Positions 16,402 through 24,721 of a stretch of 64,000 nt of DNA are shown piece by piece. The DNA comes from Bacteroidaceae bacterium. GTDB lineage: Bacteria > Bacteroidota > Bacteroidia > Bacteroidales > Bacteroidaceae. The notes under the pieces are model-generated. The model was not told the origin of the DNA. It did no database searches and saw nothing but the letters and a program-made list of their open reading frames with translations. Each line of letters starts with the position of its first letter. Positions within the stretch are counted from its first letter, which is position 1. The DNA lies in the NCBI GenBank assembly GCA_017529865.1, contig JAFXNA010000028.1:1-64000 (forward strand). Direction: 5' to 3'. The translations under genes and the position numbers were made by a program.

Positions 16402-19257
16402 TTATTTCATCCTATACAGTTTATACTGGAAAGTCAGCAATACATAATGCGGATTGCCCGAAGTTCGATACTCATACCGTCCTGTGGGTCCGATGTCGAT
16501 ATTGTAGTTGATGCGTTCACGCAGGATGTCGTACCAAGTGAGTTTCAGCAGTCCACGATAATCACGCAGCACCTTATATTCAATACCTATATTCCACATG
16601 AAGTCCGTGCGGTTACCTTCACTCGTCTGGCTACCAGTCTGCCCCGATATGTTGAGGTCGGTGTGGATGGTGAGCCGGTTGCCCAGCCAGTAGTTCAATG
16701 CGGTGTTCAATCTATATGTGTGCACTTTCTCCATCGACATCGCATAGTTGCTGTTTCCCCATTGATAGCCGTAGTTTCCATCGAGTGTGAGGTCGTAGTG
16801 CTTGGTGTATAGCACGAATCGTGGCGTTATGTTGATGTCATGCACATCCGATGCCCCTTTCCCGCCGTCTGTTCCGCGGGTTTGTAGGTAGCTCACTTGA
16901 TGATTGAAGTTGTAATTGGCATTGATGTTGATGTTCGCATGACGGAAGTCCGTTCGATAGCTGGCCGAACCGTACATTCCCCAGTTTCCATTGATATTCT
17001 CGTATGTCGATACGGTTCCTCCCGTTTTTGTGTCATAGATTGAATGATTGGAAATTGCATTTCTTGTGAAATGGTATGAACCGCTGAGCGACCATTCGCC
17101 GAAATACATGCTCAGGTTTAGACTGTGATATTCCGTTTTCTTGAGGTCCGGATTCGCTTGCTGTATATAGAGCGGATTGTCGTTCGTAGTTGGACGTACT
17201 AAGGTTGACAGATTAGGCAAATTGTTACGGAAGGTATAGTAGAGTGACATCGAGCGGTTCTGTTTGAAACGATACGACATCGATGTGGTGGCATTCATGA
17301 GTGGGGCATGCACCGTTGTGTCTGCTCGCACTCCGTCACGTCTGATATGCTCATAGCTCTGACGAGTCGGCACGAATGTAACGTTTTGGTTAATGGTGAA
17401 GTTTTTGATGGAAATATCATAGCTCAGTCCAATTCGGTGTTCTGTCGTCATATTTCGTTCGTGGGTGCTGATGCTGTCCAACTGCTGATGGTTGTTCGTC
17501 AGGTCGTAATACACACGCTCCGATTCGTTGTCGTGGTGCGTGAATTCATAGCTGAAACTGACATGTTTACGAAATTTTTTTGAAGAGCCTAAGGTGAAGC
17601 CATAGTCTGCAGAAAGGCTCAGACGGTTTGTGTTGACAGGCGAGATGCTCTGACGATGATAGCTCCACACACTGTCGCCATATTGCAGGTAGTCGGTCTG
17701 CTGGCGTTCGGTCGATGAACCATAACTCCGGTTGTTGCTATAGTTCATCCGAATGTTTATGTTAGGATACTGAAACGTCTTGTTTCCTTCAAACCCCTGG
17801 CTATAGCTGGTCTGCATGTTAAGATTCTGCTGATGGGAACGGCTCTGCGATTCGCTGCTGCTTCGGTTCAGTCCGATAGCTCTCAACGATGCTTCGTCGA
17901 GCAGTTCGTTGTTCTCACCACCGTACGGATTGCCGCTATACATAGCACTGGTATTTCGGCTATAACTTTGACTATCACTGTAGCCATAGCTGATATTGCT
18001 ATTCAAATACCCACTATTGTCTTTCTTTGATACCCGTCCGCTGAAATTCAAGTTTTGATTGGTGCTGTTGTTATAGCTTTTCGACTCTCCCGATGATATT
18101 GAATATTGCTCAAAGTCAGGCATGATGGTCGACTGGAACGTCTCGCTACTGCCGCGATTATCCGTATAGTTATAGTTCGGCCGATAATTGATATTAAAGT
18201 AATGCTCTTTACCAAATTGCCTTCTGAAACTTCCTTCTATGCGGTTTTGGCTGTATTTCTTCGAGTTGGCAGATGGCAAGTCATCCAAGCGCACCGTTGC
18301 ACTCCATTCGCCTTTGTTGCCCGACTTCCATTGCATATTCTGCATCTGGAAATGGTAGGTGTTCTTGATGTTCGACGTACCGATTTCAGGCTTTGTCATT
18401 TCCACCCGATTCACTGGTTTCTTCGTAATCATATCCGCCACCCAGTGCTTCGTTGTATCTGTACTGAGTGTATCTGCTTGTGTCTTGTACACTCGGAACT
18501 GCTTCAGGTCTTCGTTCTCGATGTTCTCGAGCGCAATCTTCATGTCGTGCGCAAAGAACGACTCACCGTTCAACCTGATCTCGTGAATCACACTGTCTCG
18601 ATAGGTCAGCTGGTCGTTCTCGTATCTCAGTCCTGGCATTCGGCGAATCAGGTTCAGCAACACCGTTCCGCGAGGCATCTCGAAGGCGTCGACATTGAAT
18701 ATCGTTGTGTCGCCACTCTCATACATCCGCTTCAACTCCCCTACGATCTGCACCTCCTCGGTACTCATCGGCTTGCTCTTCAGGACGATGGTATCGGTGT
18801 TGACTTCCCACGTAGAGCCATATTCCTTATGCTCCTCATCGTAGTATCGTTCCTTCGCCTTTAGTTCCTTCACATACGTCTCGTAGCCCACATACGATAC
18901 CCGTATCGCCACCCTCAGCCCCTCTTTCTTCTTGATACGCTTCTTCAGCACATACATACTTTGAGAGAATCCTCCTTGCTTGTTTGACACCGCAACAGCC
19001 GACACAGATGTATCGTTCAGACACACAATCTGGATATTCGCATTGGGTAGCGCATACGGTGTTGGTTCCATGTCGTCAGTACCATAGATGTTGCCATAGA
19101 CATGGAAATACTGCTGCTCCCCTACTGTTTGCTGTTGTCTTGTCTGACTCGAACCGATGCTGTTCCCTCCGCCGCCTATAATAACATACTGCGCCTGCAT
19201 CGTCAGCGACATGCAGAACAACATCAGAGTTACTATGACAGGTTGCAAAGTTTTCAT
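16402..19257 (-). CDS. outer-membrane beta-barrel protein (OMP_b-brl_3-like), paralogue 2
   Basis: 951 residues from the ATG at 19257, chosen because MKTLQPVIVTLMLFCMSLTMQAQ is a standard signal peptide and a good promoter lies only 19 bases upstream; a longer reading would begin upstream of the promoter. The domain order is the same as in the gene at 13556. The region from MYESGDTTIFNVDAFEMPRG to ADMITK is nearly identical in the two, whereas the signal-proximal domain and the barrel have diverged. It is the first gene of the pair and likely co-transcribed with paralogue 1. Confidence 0.75.
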   Translation of the reverse strand: MKTLQPVIVTLMLFCMSLTMQAQYVIIGGGGNSIGSSQTRQQQTVGEQQYFHVYGNIYGTDDMEPTPYALPNANIQIVCLNDTSVSAVAVSNKQGGFSQSMYVLKKRIKKKEGLRVAIRVSYVGYETYVKELKAKERYYDEEHKEYGSTWEVNTDTIVLKSKPMSTEEVQIVGELKRMYESGDTTIFNVDAFEMPRGTVLLNLIRRMPGLRYENDQLTYRDSVIHEIRLNGESFFAHDMKIALENIENEDLKQFRVYKTQADTLSTDTTKHWVADMITKKPVNRVEMTKPEIGTSNIKNTYHFQMQNMQWKSGNKGEWSATVRLDDLPSANSKKYSQNRIEGSFRRQFGKEHYFNINYRPNYNYTDNRGSSETFQSTIMPDFEQYSISSGESKSYNNSTNQNLNFSGRVSKKDNSGYLNSNISYGYSDSQSYSRNTSAMYSGNPYGGENNELLDEASLRAIGLNRSSSESQSRSHQQNLNMQTSYSQGFEGNKTFQYPNINIRMNYSNNRSYGSSTERQQTDYLQYGDSVWSYHRQSISPVNTNRLSLSADYGFTLGSSKKFRKHVSFSYEFTHHDNESERVYYDLTNNHQQLDSISTHERNMTTEHRIGLSYDISIKNFTINQNVTFVPTRQSYEHIRRDGVRADTTVHAPLMNATTSMSYRFKQNRSMSLYYTFRNNLPNLSTLVRPTTNDNPLYIQQANPDLKKTEYHSLNLSMYFGEWSLSGSYHFTRNAISNHSIYDTKTGGTVSTYENINGNWGMYGSASYRTDFRHANININANYNFNHQVSYLQTRGTDGGKGASDVHDINITPRFVLYTKHYDLTLDGNYGYQWGNSNYAMSMEKVHTYRLNTALNYWLGNRLTIHTDLNISGQTGSQTSEGNRTDFMWNIGIEYKVLRDYRGLLKLTWYDILRERINYNIDIGPTGRYEYRTSGNPHYVLLTFQYKLYRMK

Positions 19258-19275
19258 AACGAATAGTTGTGCGTA

Positions 19276-19305
19276 CAAAGGTACAAATAATTTACTGATT
19301 AGCAA
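19276..19305 (-). promoter_or_regulatory. promoter of the barrel gene pair
   Basis: Minus-strand TTG at 19303-19305 and TACCTTTG at 19276-19283 are separated by 19 bp. The start codon at 19257 is 18 bases after the -7 box, so the leader is only about ten bases. Confidence 0.7.
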
Positions 19306-19353
19306 TCCGCTTAGTCATATTTTACGATTAATTAACAGAAGTTCTGTATATCT

Positions 19354-19983
19354 TCACGCTTTCACCCATACTTTGTGTGATCCGTTTCCATTCGCCTTGA
19401 TTCCCGACGAAGGGTTAGCAACCAATTCTTTCAGTTCTAATGAAGCAGCAGTGCGGCTCAGCTGGTTGAGGTTGGCATACTCAGTGAGCGTGATAAATCT
19501 GTGCTTTTCGAGATGAGCGAGTGTGCGCTCAATGCGTTGCTGTAGCGTGTAGGAATGCCGTCCCATTGTCACCACTTCGTTGCCGTTACGCTCGAAGTTA
19601 CTCTTTTCGTTTATCTCATCCACCAACTTATGATCGACCTTTAGGTTGATGCTTTTTGCCTGCACTCTGTAGTACTCACGCACATCCTTCTTTTCCTCAG
19701 TAGCTTCGCTTTGTTGTGAGTTGCAGAATTCAAGCGAAAGGCTGAACACGCCTAACCCATCGATTTTCACTGTATGGCCCTCTGGCAATGCGTTCACAAG
19801 CACTTTCGACAGCGCTTCGAACACACTGCTGATAAGGCCTCGATTGAGCATCGGATTGTATTTCACCATCCACTCCAAAGTCTTTTCGTTGTCGAACATG
19901 CTATAAACTTCTTGCACAGGAAACTGTTTTCTTTCGCTGTTGGTCATTCCTGAACTCATCTCTTTGATTTTGTAGCTACCCAT
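19354..19983 (-). CDS. HU-like DNA-binding protein with C-terminal extension
   Basis: 209 residues. Residues about 25-140 fit the Bacteroidetes HU-family domain (NPMLNRGLISSVFEALSKVL, then VKIDGLGVFSLSLE), in which the HU arm follows a strand with GLGxF. The C-terminal 70 residues (RIERTLAHLEKHRFITLTEY and on to SRTAASLELKELV) look like a small helix-turn-helix or winged domain. Such proteins are thought to be nucleoid or structural DNA-binding proteins. The gene has a long leader with a repeat-built hairpin. Promoter and leader suggest autonomous transcription. Confidence 0.7.
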   Translation of the reverse strand: MGSYKIKEMSSGMTNSERKQFPVQEVYSMFDNEKTLEWMVKYNPMLNRGLISSVFEALSKVLVNALPEGHTVKIDGLGVFSLSLEFCNSQQSEATEEKKDVREYYRVQAKSINLKVDHKLVDEINEKSNFERNGNEVVTMGRHSYTLQQRIERTLAHLEKHRFITLTEYANLNQLSRTAASLELKELVANPSSGIKANGNGSHKVWVKA

Positions 19984-20045
19984 GATGCTGAATTAGTTAT
20001 TGTTAGACTCAAAATTGATTACCGCTCGATAGAAAATATTTTTCT

Positions 20046-20136
20046 CCTAAGGATTGTCTCCGTTCCAAGTCTTTGAACGTACGTTCCAAGGCTCTGAATG
20101 CGCATTCCGAGACTCTGAACGGAACTTTTCCTTAGG
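20046..20136 (-). promoter_or_regulatory. structured 5' leader of the HU-like gene: three 20-bp repeats in an inverted-repeat frame
   Basis: Three 20-bp units of the form TTCCnAGnCTnTGAA lie at 20061-20080, 20082-20101 and 20102-20121. The unit junctions form the palindromes gaacgtacgttc and gaatgcgcattc. An 8-bp perfect inverted repeat (20046-20053 with 20129-20136) and a 5-bp one (20062-20066 with 20121-20125) close the structure. It lies just downstream of the minus-strand -7 box at 20137-20144, so it would form the first 85 or so bases of the HU-like mRNA. Function unknown. Confidence 0.6.
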
Positions 20137-20167
20137 CAAAGATAATGTTTTCTCTTGGAATAGACAA
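20137..20167 (-). promoter_or_regulatory. promoter of the HU-like gene
   Basis: Minus-strand TTG at 20165-20167 and TATCTTTG at 20137-20144 with a 20-bp spacer. It predicts a leader of about 145 bases. Confidence 0.65.
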
Positions 20168-20257
20168 TTTTTTCTTTACGAATCTTATCTTTTCACACCT
20201 ATTTTTAATAGAATACAGATGTAAATGACACTTAAACATAAATTTCTTGCTGATAAA

Positions 20258-20289
20258 TTTGGTACATTGTTGAATTTATACTATCTTTG
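20258..20289 (+). promoter_or_regulatory. promoter of mscL
   Basis: TTTG at 20258-20261 and TATCTTTG at 20282-20289 with a 20-bp spacer; the mscL start is 46 bases further on. Confidence 0.7.
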
Positions 20290-20335
20290 CCCTCGTAATT
20301 TTTGCAATTTATTGTTTTTTTATTTTCGTACGACT

Positions 20336-20794
20336 ATGGCAAAATTTGTAGAAGAATTCAAAGAATTCGCCCTCAAGGGAAACGTGATGGACATGGCAGT
20401 CGGTGTAATCATCGGCGGTGCATTCGGTAAGATTGTGACCAGTTTCGTATCCGACATCCTCATGCCACCTCTTGGCGTACTGCTCGGCGGTGTCGACTTC
20501 ACCGACCTCAAGGTTGTGCTCAAGGATGCAGTTCCAGCCCAGTTAGATGCAGCCGGCAACGAAGTTGCAGCAGCTGCAGAAGCCGTTACATGGAACTACG
20601 GAGCATTCATCCAGAATGTCATCGACTTCCTCATCATCGCATTCTGTATCTTCCTCATGATCAAAGGAATCAACAAACTGACCAGCTTGAAGAAGAAGAA
20701 AGAAGCAGAGGAAGCAGCTGCAGAGCCACCAGCTCCAAGCAACGAAGAAGTACTCCTTACCGAGATTCGTGACCTGCTGAAGGATAAGAAGTAA
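20336..20794 (+). CDS. mscL: large-conductance mechanosensitive channel MscL
   Basis: 152 residues from the ATG at 20336, which gives the canonical [36 protein letters not shown] start; the upstream in-frame extension crosses the promoter. The first helix carries the pore-lining glycine/alanine pattern, the second helix is [19 protein letters not shown], and a charged C-terminal bundle follows. It opens on membrane tension to release solutes during hypo-osmotic shock. The periplasmic loop contains an Ala-rich segment. Monocistronic with its own promoter and terminator. Confidence 0.96.
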   Translation: MAKFVEEFKEFALKGNVMDMAVGVIIGGAFGKIVTSFVSDILMPPLGVLLGGVDFTDLKVVLKDAVPAQLDAAGNEVAAAAEAVTWNYGAFIQNVIDFLIIAFCIFLMIKGINKLTSLKKKKEAEEAAAEPPAPSNEEVLLTEIRDLLKDKK

Positions 20795-20819
20795 GCAGTC
20801 CCCCTACCCCATCAACGAC

Positions 20820-20850
20820 AAGCGGTGCCAGCTATGCTGGTGCCGCTTTG
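20820..20850 (+). terminator. mscL terminator
   Basis: A 13-bp stem with two G-T pairs (20820-20832 with 20836-20848) around the loop tat, followed by TTTGTTT. Confidence 0.7.
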
Positions 20851-20860
20851 TTTATCCTTT

Positions 20861-20973
20861 ACCGAGCGTTTACCGAGCCTTTATACGAAGCGAGGTAGAG
20901 GAGCGTTAGTAGAAAGGTATAGGCGGAGTAAAGTGGATATTAGTAACGTTGTAAGTGAGAAATGAGGAAAATG
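20861..20973. repeat. dispersed intergenic repeat, copy 1
   Basis: The stretch from accgagc to the AG-rich gagaaatgaggaaaatg matches 42821-42933. Over 20861-20935, 65 of 75 positions are identical without gaps, including aggcggagtaaagtg. It lies after the mscL terminator and before the promoter of a TonB receptor gene; copy 2 also precedes a promoter. No conserved ORF is apparent. Confidence 0.75.
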
Positions 20974-21003
20974 TGTTGAAAAATGTTTTTTTATTTCTGA
21001 TTG

Positions 21004-21035
21004 TTTGGTAGTATCATTAATAATTTGTATATTTG
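21004..21035 (+). promoter_or_regulatory. promoter of the corrinoid TonB receptor/cbi operon
   Basis: TTTG at 21004-21007 and TATATTTG at 21028-21035 with a 20-bp spacer. The leader to 21217 is about 175 bases and contains C/G-rich palindromes and a 13-codon ORF (21173-21214), but no cobalamin-riboswitch box was found in it. Confidence 0.65.
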
Positions 21036-21060
21036 CAACAGAAATTAATAAACGGACCCA

Positions 21061-21164
21061 CCCCCTTGCCCCTCCCTCAGTCTTCCCCCTTTGGGGGACT
21101 GAGGGGGGACTAGAACGGATTTCTCCCCCTTCGCGCTCCCCCCAAGGGGAGAGAGGAGGGGAGT
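21061..21164. repeat. C/G-rich palindromic element, double copy
   Basis: A nested hairpin pairs ccctcagt (21074-21081) with actgaggg (21098-21105) and, inside it, ccccc with ggggg. A second copy, with ctccccccaaggggag, follows at about 21137-21152. It belongs to the palindrome family also seen at 13525, 28414, 34325 and 37119. Confidence 0.7.
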
Positions 21165-21216
21165 ATAAACCTATGGAGGAAGTATATACTAAGCGATTTA
21201 TTCGAAAGAGATAAAT

Positions 21217-23316
21217 ATGACACGAAACATTACGCTTATCATCGCGATGATGCTCTCAATGATAGCAAACGTGACTAATGCTCAGAACGAGAAGGATGCC
21301 AACCCGGTGGTTCAAATCCGTCAGGACTTGAATCCTGTAGTCATCACGGGTACGGGTACTTACCACAAGAACGACAACTCACCGGTAGCTGTTCAGGTGA
21401 TCAGTGCGAAAGAATTGAGGGATGCGAAGGTGACGAACTTACAGGAAGCACTCTCACGACTGACGCCGAACATCACGACCCAGACGAACGGAATGGGAAC
21501 GACGGTGAACTTCAACGGTGTGAGCGATGACTATCTGCTGATTATGATGAACGGTAAGCGTGTGAGTGGCGACGATCGCTGGGACCGTATCAGCATCGAC
21601 AACATCAAGCGTGTGGAGATTCTGCCTGGTGCCGCCAGCGCCTTGTATGGTAGCGATGCCATTGCAGGTGTGGTGAACATCATCACCGATGACTCGAAGG
21701 ATAAGCTCAGTGTGACGAACACAACTCACCTGAGCAGCAAGAACCGACTGACGGAGGATGTGAATGTGGATGTAACAGCCGGAAAACTGTCGAGCCTGAC
21801 TTCCTATAGTTACAAGCAAGCGGACAACTGGCAGGTGAATCCTTATCAAGCATTCGATGAGGACGGTACTGAGGTGCTGAAATTGACTGGACGACCGATG
21901 TCGATGGGGTTCAAAAGTCATAACGTGACGGAGAAACTGGGATGGACCTTCTCTGACCAGTTCGACATCTACGTGAATGGTGACTACTACACGAACGAGA
22001 CCTGCAGGCCACAGGATGCCACTTACTTCACCCAGAAATCAACAAAGGATGCTGCTACTGGCACGAAGACCTACAGCTACACGAGCAAGAAGGCATACAC
22101 GTACGACATCGGGCATGAGTCGTACCATTATGGAGCTGGTGCCCGATGGGTACCGAATCAGAGGACTCACGTGTATCTCGACCTCTATAGCGACAACTTC
22201 ACCTCGAAGTACGACTACTGGCAAACGGAGGATAAAGAGTCGTATGACGAAGTGAGGAAACGCACACATTATTATAATGAGACACTGAAGGGCATCTTCC
22301 GTCTGGCTTCGTGGAACAAGCTGTCGGCTGGCATCGAACTGGAGCAGTCGACGCTGGACAGCCATAGCGACAATATCGACGGTGAGCATACCTCAACCTA
22401 TAACCTGTTTGCTCAGGACGAGGCGACCATCACAAAAGGTCTTGAAGGTGTCGTAGGACTGCGCTATACATACAATACGAACTTCCACAGCAACCTGACA
22501 CCCAGCGTGTCGTTGTTCTATCACACAGGTGGGCTGCGCCTCCGAGCCAGTTATGCCGGTGGCTACCGCACACCTACCCTCTCACAGCTCTATGCCAGCG
22601 ACCAGGCAAAGACCACTTCGAGATATACGACCCCTAATCCTGTGCTGAAACCCGAGAAGAACCACTTCTGGAATGCCAATGCGGAATATAGCAATGAATG
22701 GTTGAACATCAGCGTGAATGCTTTCATCAACAACATTCGCGATATGATTAACTACCGCACGATGAGTATGACGGAAATCAATAGCGACCCCGTGCTGACG
22801 GCCCTATACGCAGAAGGATGGACCACCATTCGTCAGCGCGACAACATCGACCGTGCGAAGATCCGGGGTATCAATGCCAACGTGAAATTCATCCTGCCAT
22901 ACGGGTTCTCCATCGCTGCCGGCTATACCTACACCGACTCGAAAGCCACCACGGTGACACTTGACACCAAGACTCAGCAATATGTCGAGACCGAGACCCC
23001 TATAGACAAGAGCGTGAGAAATGTGGCAAACCTGTCGGCCACATGGGATCATGTGTGGAAGAACTATCACCTGAACATCAACCTCAACGGGCATATTCAG
23101 GGTCGGCGCTATAGCAGCACTTACGGGTATGCTCCGCGCTATCAGCAATGGAACCTCAACACCAGCCATGCCTTCATCATGGACACGTTTGTCCTCGAAC
23201 CTGGTATCGGCATTGAGAATATCTTCAACAAACGAGATACAAGTACGTGGAACTCGAACTTCGCGACCATCAATCCCGGCAGGGCATTGCATGTGAGCGT
23301 GAAGGCAAAATTTTAG
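21217..23316 (+). CDS. TonB-dependent receptor, probably for corrinoids
   Basis: 699 residues: signal peptide ending MIANVTNAQ, a plug domain (about 38-155) with VVITGTG, LLIMMNGKRVSG, VEILPGAASALYGSDAIAGVVNIIT, and a 22-strand-type barrel ending in HVSVKAKF with the terminal phenylalanine expected for outer-membrane insertion. The plug is BtuB/Cir-like. Being the first gene of the cbiHC-cbiET-cbiGF operon, with only seven bases before the next gene, makes a corrinoid or cobalt-chelate substrate likely; this is inferred from context. It lacks the riboswitch found for the second receptor at 34308. Confidence 0.85.
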   Translation: MTRNITLIIAMMLSMIANVTNAQNEKDANPVVQIRQDLNPVVITGTGTYHKNDNSPVAVQVISAKELRDAKVTNLQEALSRLTPNITTQTNGMGTTVNFNGVSDDYLLIMMNGKRVSGDDRWDRISIDNIKRVEILPGAASALYGSDAIAGVVNIITDDSKDKLSVTNTTHLSSKNRLTEDVNVDVTAGKLSSLTSYSYKQADNWQVNPYQAFDEDGTEVLKLTGRPMSMGFKSHNVTEKLGWTFSDQFDIYVNGDYYTNETCRPQDATYFTQKSTKDAATGTKTYSYTSKKAYTYDIGHESYHYGAGARWVPNQRTHVYLDLYSDNFTSKYDYWQTEDKESYDEVRKRTHYYNETLKGIFRLASWNKLSAGIELEQSTLDSHSDNIDGEHTSTYNLFAQDEATITKGLEGVVGLRYTYNTNFHSNLTPSVSLFYHTGGLRLRASYAGGYRTPTLSQLYASDQAKTTSRYTTPNPVLKPEKNHFWNANAEYSNEWLNISVNAFINNIRDMINYRTMSMTEINSDPVLTALYAEGWTTIRQRDNIDRAKIRGINANVKFILPYGFSIAAGYTYTDSKATTVTLDTKTQQYVETETPIDKSVRNVANLSATWDHVWKNYHLNINLNGHIQGRRYSSTYGYAPRYQQWNLNTSHAFIMDTFVLEPGIGIENIFNKRDTSTWNSNFATINPGRALHVSVKAKF

Positions 23317-23323
23317 TAGGTAT

Positions 23324-24721
23324 ATGAAGCGAATCATCATAGCAGGCATAGGACCTGGCAGTAAAGAAGACATCACCCCTGCGGTGCTCGAAGCGGTGCA
23401 AGAGGCGGATGCCATCGTAGGATATAAGTACTACTTTCAGTTTATCGAGGCGTATGTGAAGCCGGGCTGCGAGTGTATCGATACGGGCATGAAGAAGGAG
23501 CGCGAACGGGCAGAGCAAGCTTTCGAACTGGCCGAACAGGGGATGACCGTATGTGTCATTTCGAGTGGCGATGCAGGTATCTATGGGATGGCTCCACTCA
23601 TCTATGAGATGGCGAAAGAACGGAACAGCAATGTGGAGATTTCCGTACTTCCAGGCATCAGTGCCTTCCAGAAAGCAGCGTCTCTATTGGGTGCTCCCAT
23701 CGGTCACGATCTATGCATCATCTCGTTGAGTGACCTGATGACCCCTTGGGAGGTGATTGAACAACGCATCAAGGCAGCAGCTACGGGCGACTTCGTCACA
23801 GCCGTGTATAACCCCAAATCGCATGGCCGCTATTGGCAATTGTATCGTCTGCAGGACTTGTTCCTGCAAGAACGTTCTGCTGATACTCCTGTGGGATATG
23901 TACGTCAGGCAGGTCGTGATGAACAGGAAATCAAGGTCACTACCCTCGCAGCGTTCGACCCCGAAGATGTGGATATGTTTACGGTGATACTGATTGGAAA
24001 TAGTCAGTCGTATATTAGTGATAGCAAAATCATCACACCACGCGGATATTATCGGGAACAACAAAAAGATAGTGACAAGGTGGGACAAAACATCATGATA
24101 GAATCATTCCGCACCATCACAGGAGAACTGAAAAAGGACTACCCTATCGACCACAAATGGGCACTACTGCACGCGATTCATACGACTGCGGACTTTGAGA
24201 TGGAGGACATTCTCTATACTGACGAAGGAGCTGTAGAGACATTATACAATAAGGTAAAGGATGGCACACTGAAAACCATTATCACCGATGTCACGATGGT
24301 GACAAGTGGCATCCGAAAGGGAGCTTTGCAACGTCTCGGAATCGAAGCAAAATGCTATCTGGCAGACCCACGTGTGGCTGAAATGACGGCCCCACAAGAT
24401 ATCACTCGTACGCAAGCAGGTATACGTCTGGCTGTAGAGGAACACCCCGATGCACTCTTCGCTTTTGGTAATGCACCGACTGCGTTGATGGAACTCTGTG
24501 AACTGATTCGTAAGGGGATAGCTCACCCTGCAGGTATCATTGCTGCTCCTGTAGGCTTTGTGCATGTGAAAGAATCGAAGCACATGGTGAAGCCCTTTAA
24601 AGATATTCCCAAGATTATCGTGGAAGGCAGAAAAGGAGGAAGCAATCTCGCTGCTACGCTCTGTAACGCCATCCTGACATTCGATGATGCAGCACAACTG
24701 AAACCAGGCCGCGACTTATGA
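23324..24721 (+). CDS. cbiHC: CbiH-CbiC fusion: precorrin-3B C17-methyltransferase and precorrin-8X methylmutase
   Basis: 465 residues in two parts. Residues 1 to about 243 are an SAM-dependent corrin methyltransferase of the CbiH/CobJ type (GIGPGSKEDITPAVLEA, then ISSGDAGIYGMA, LPGISAFQKAASLLGAPIGHD). Residues about 258-460 are CbiC/CobH, with HAIHTTADFE carrying the catalytic histidine and AAPVGFVHVKESK near the end. The two steps contract the ring and move a methyl group from C11 to C12 in corrin synthesis. It follows the receptor gene by seven bases and overlaps cbiET by four (ATGA at 24718). Confidence 0.93.
   Translation: MKRIIIAGIGPGSKEDITPAVLEAVQEADAIVGYKYYFQFIEAYVKPGCECIDTGMKKERERAEQAFELAEQGMTVCVISSGDAGIYGMAPLIYEMAKERNSNVEISVLPGISAFQKAASLLGAPIGHDLCIISLSDLMTPWEVIEQRIKAAATGDFVTAVYNPKSHGRYWQLYRLQDLFLQERSADTPVGYVRQAGRDEQEIKVTTLAAFDPEDVDMFTVILIGNSQSYISDSKIITPRGYYREQQKDSDKVGQNIMIESFRTITGELKKDYPIDHKWALLHAIHTTADFEMEDILYTDEGAVETLYNKVKDGTLKTIITDVTMVTSGIRKGALQRLGIEAKCYLADPRVAEMTAPQDITRTQAGIRLAVEEHPDALFAFGNAPTALMELCELIRKGIAHPAGIIAAPVGFVHVKESKHMVKPFKDIPKIIVEGRKGGSNLAATLCNAILTFDDAAQLKPGRDL

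Noticed and set aside
13556..19257. SusC/SusD-type glycan uptake pair
   Set aside because: No SusD-like lipoprotein is adjacent, and both genes are barrels of the OMP_b-brl_3 type.
21036..21216. Possible second cobalamin riboswitch before the first TonB receptor
   Set aside because: Neither the B12 box nor the GGGAA...GGTGAAA core was found; the leader is filled by C/G-rich palindromes.
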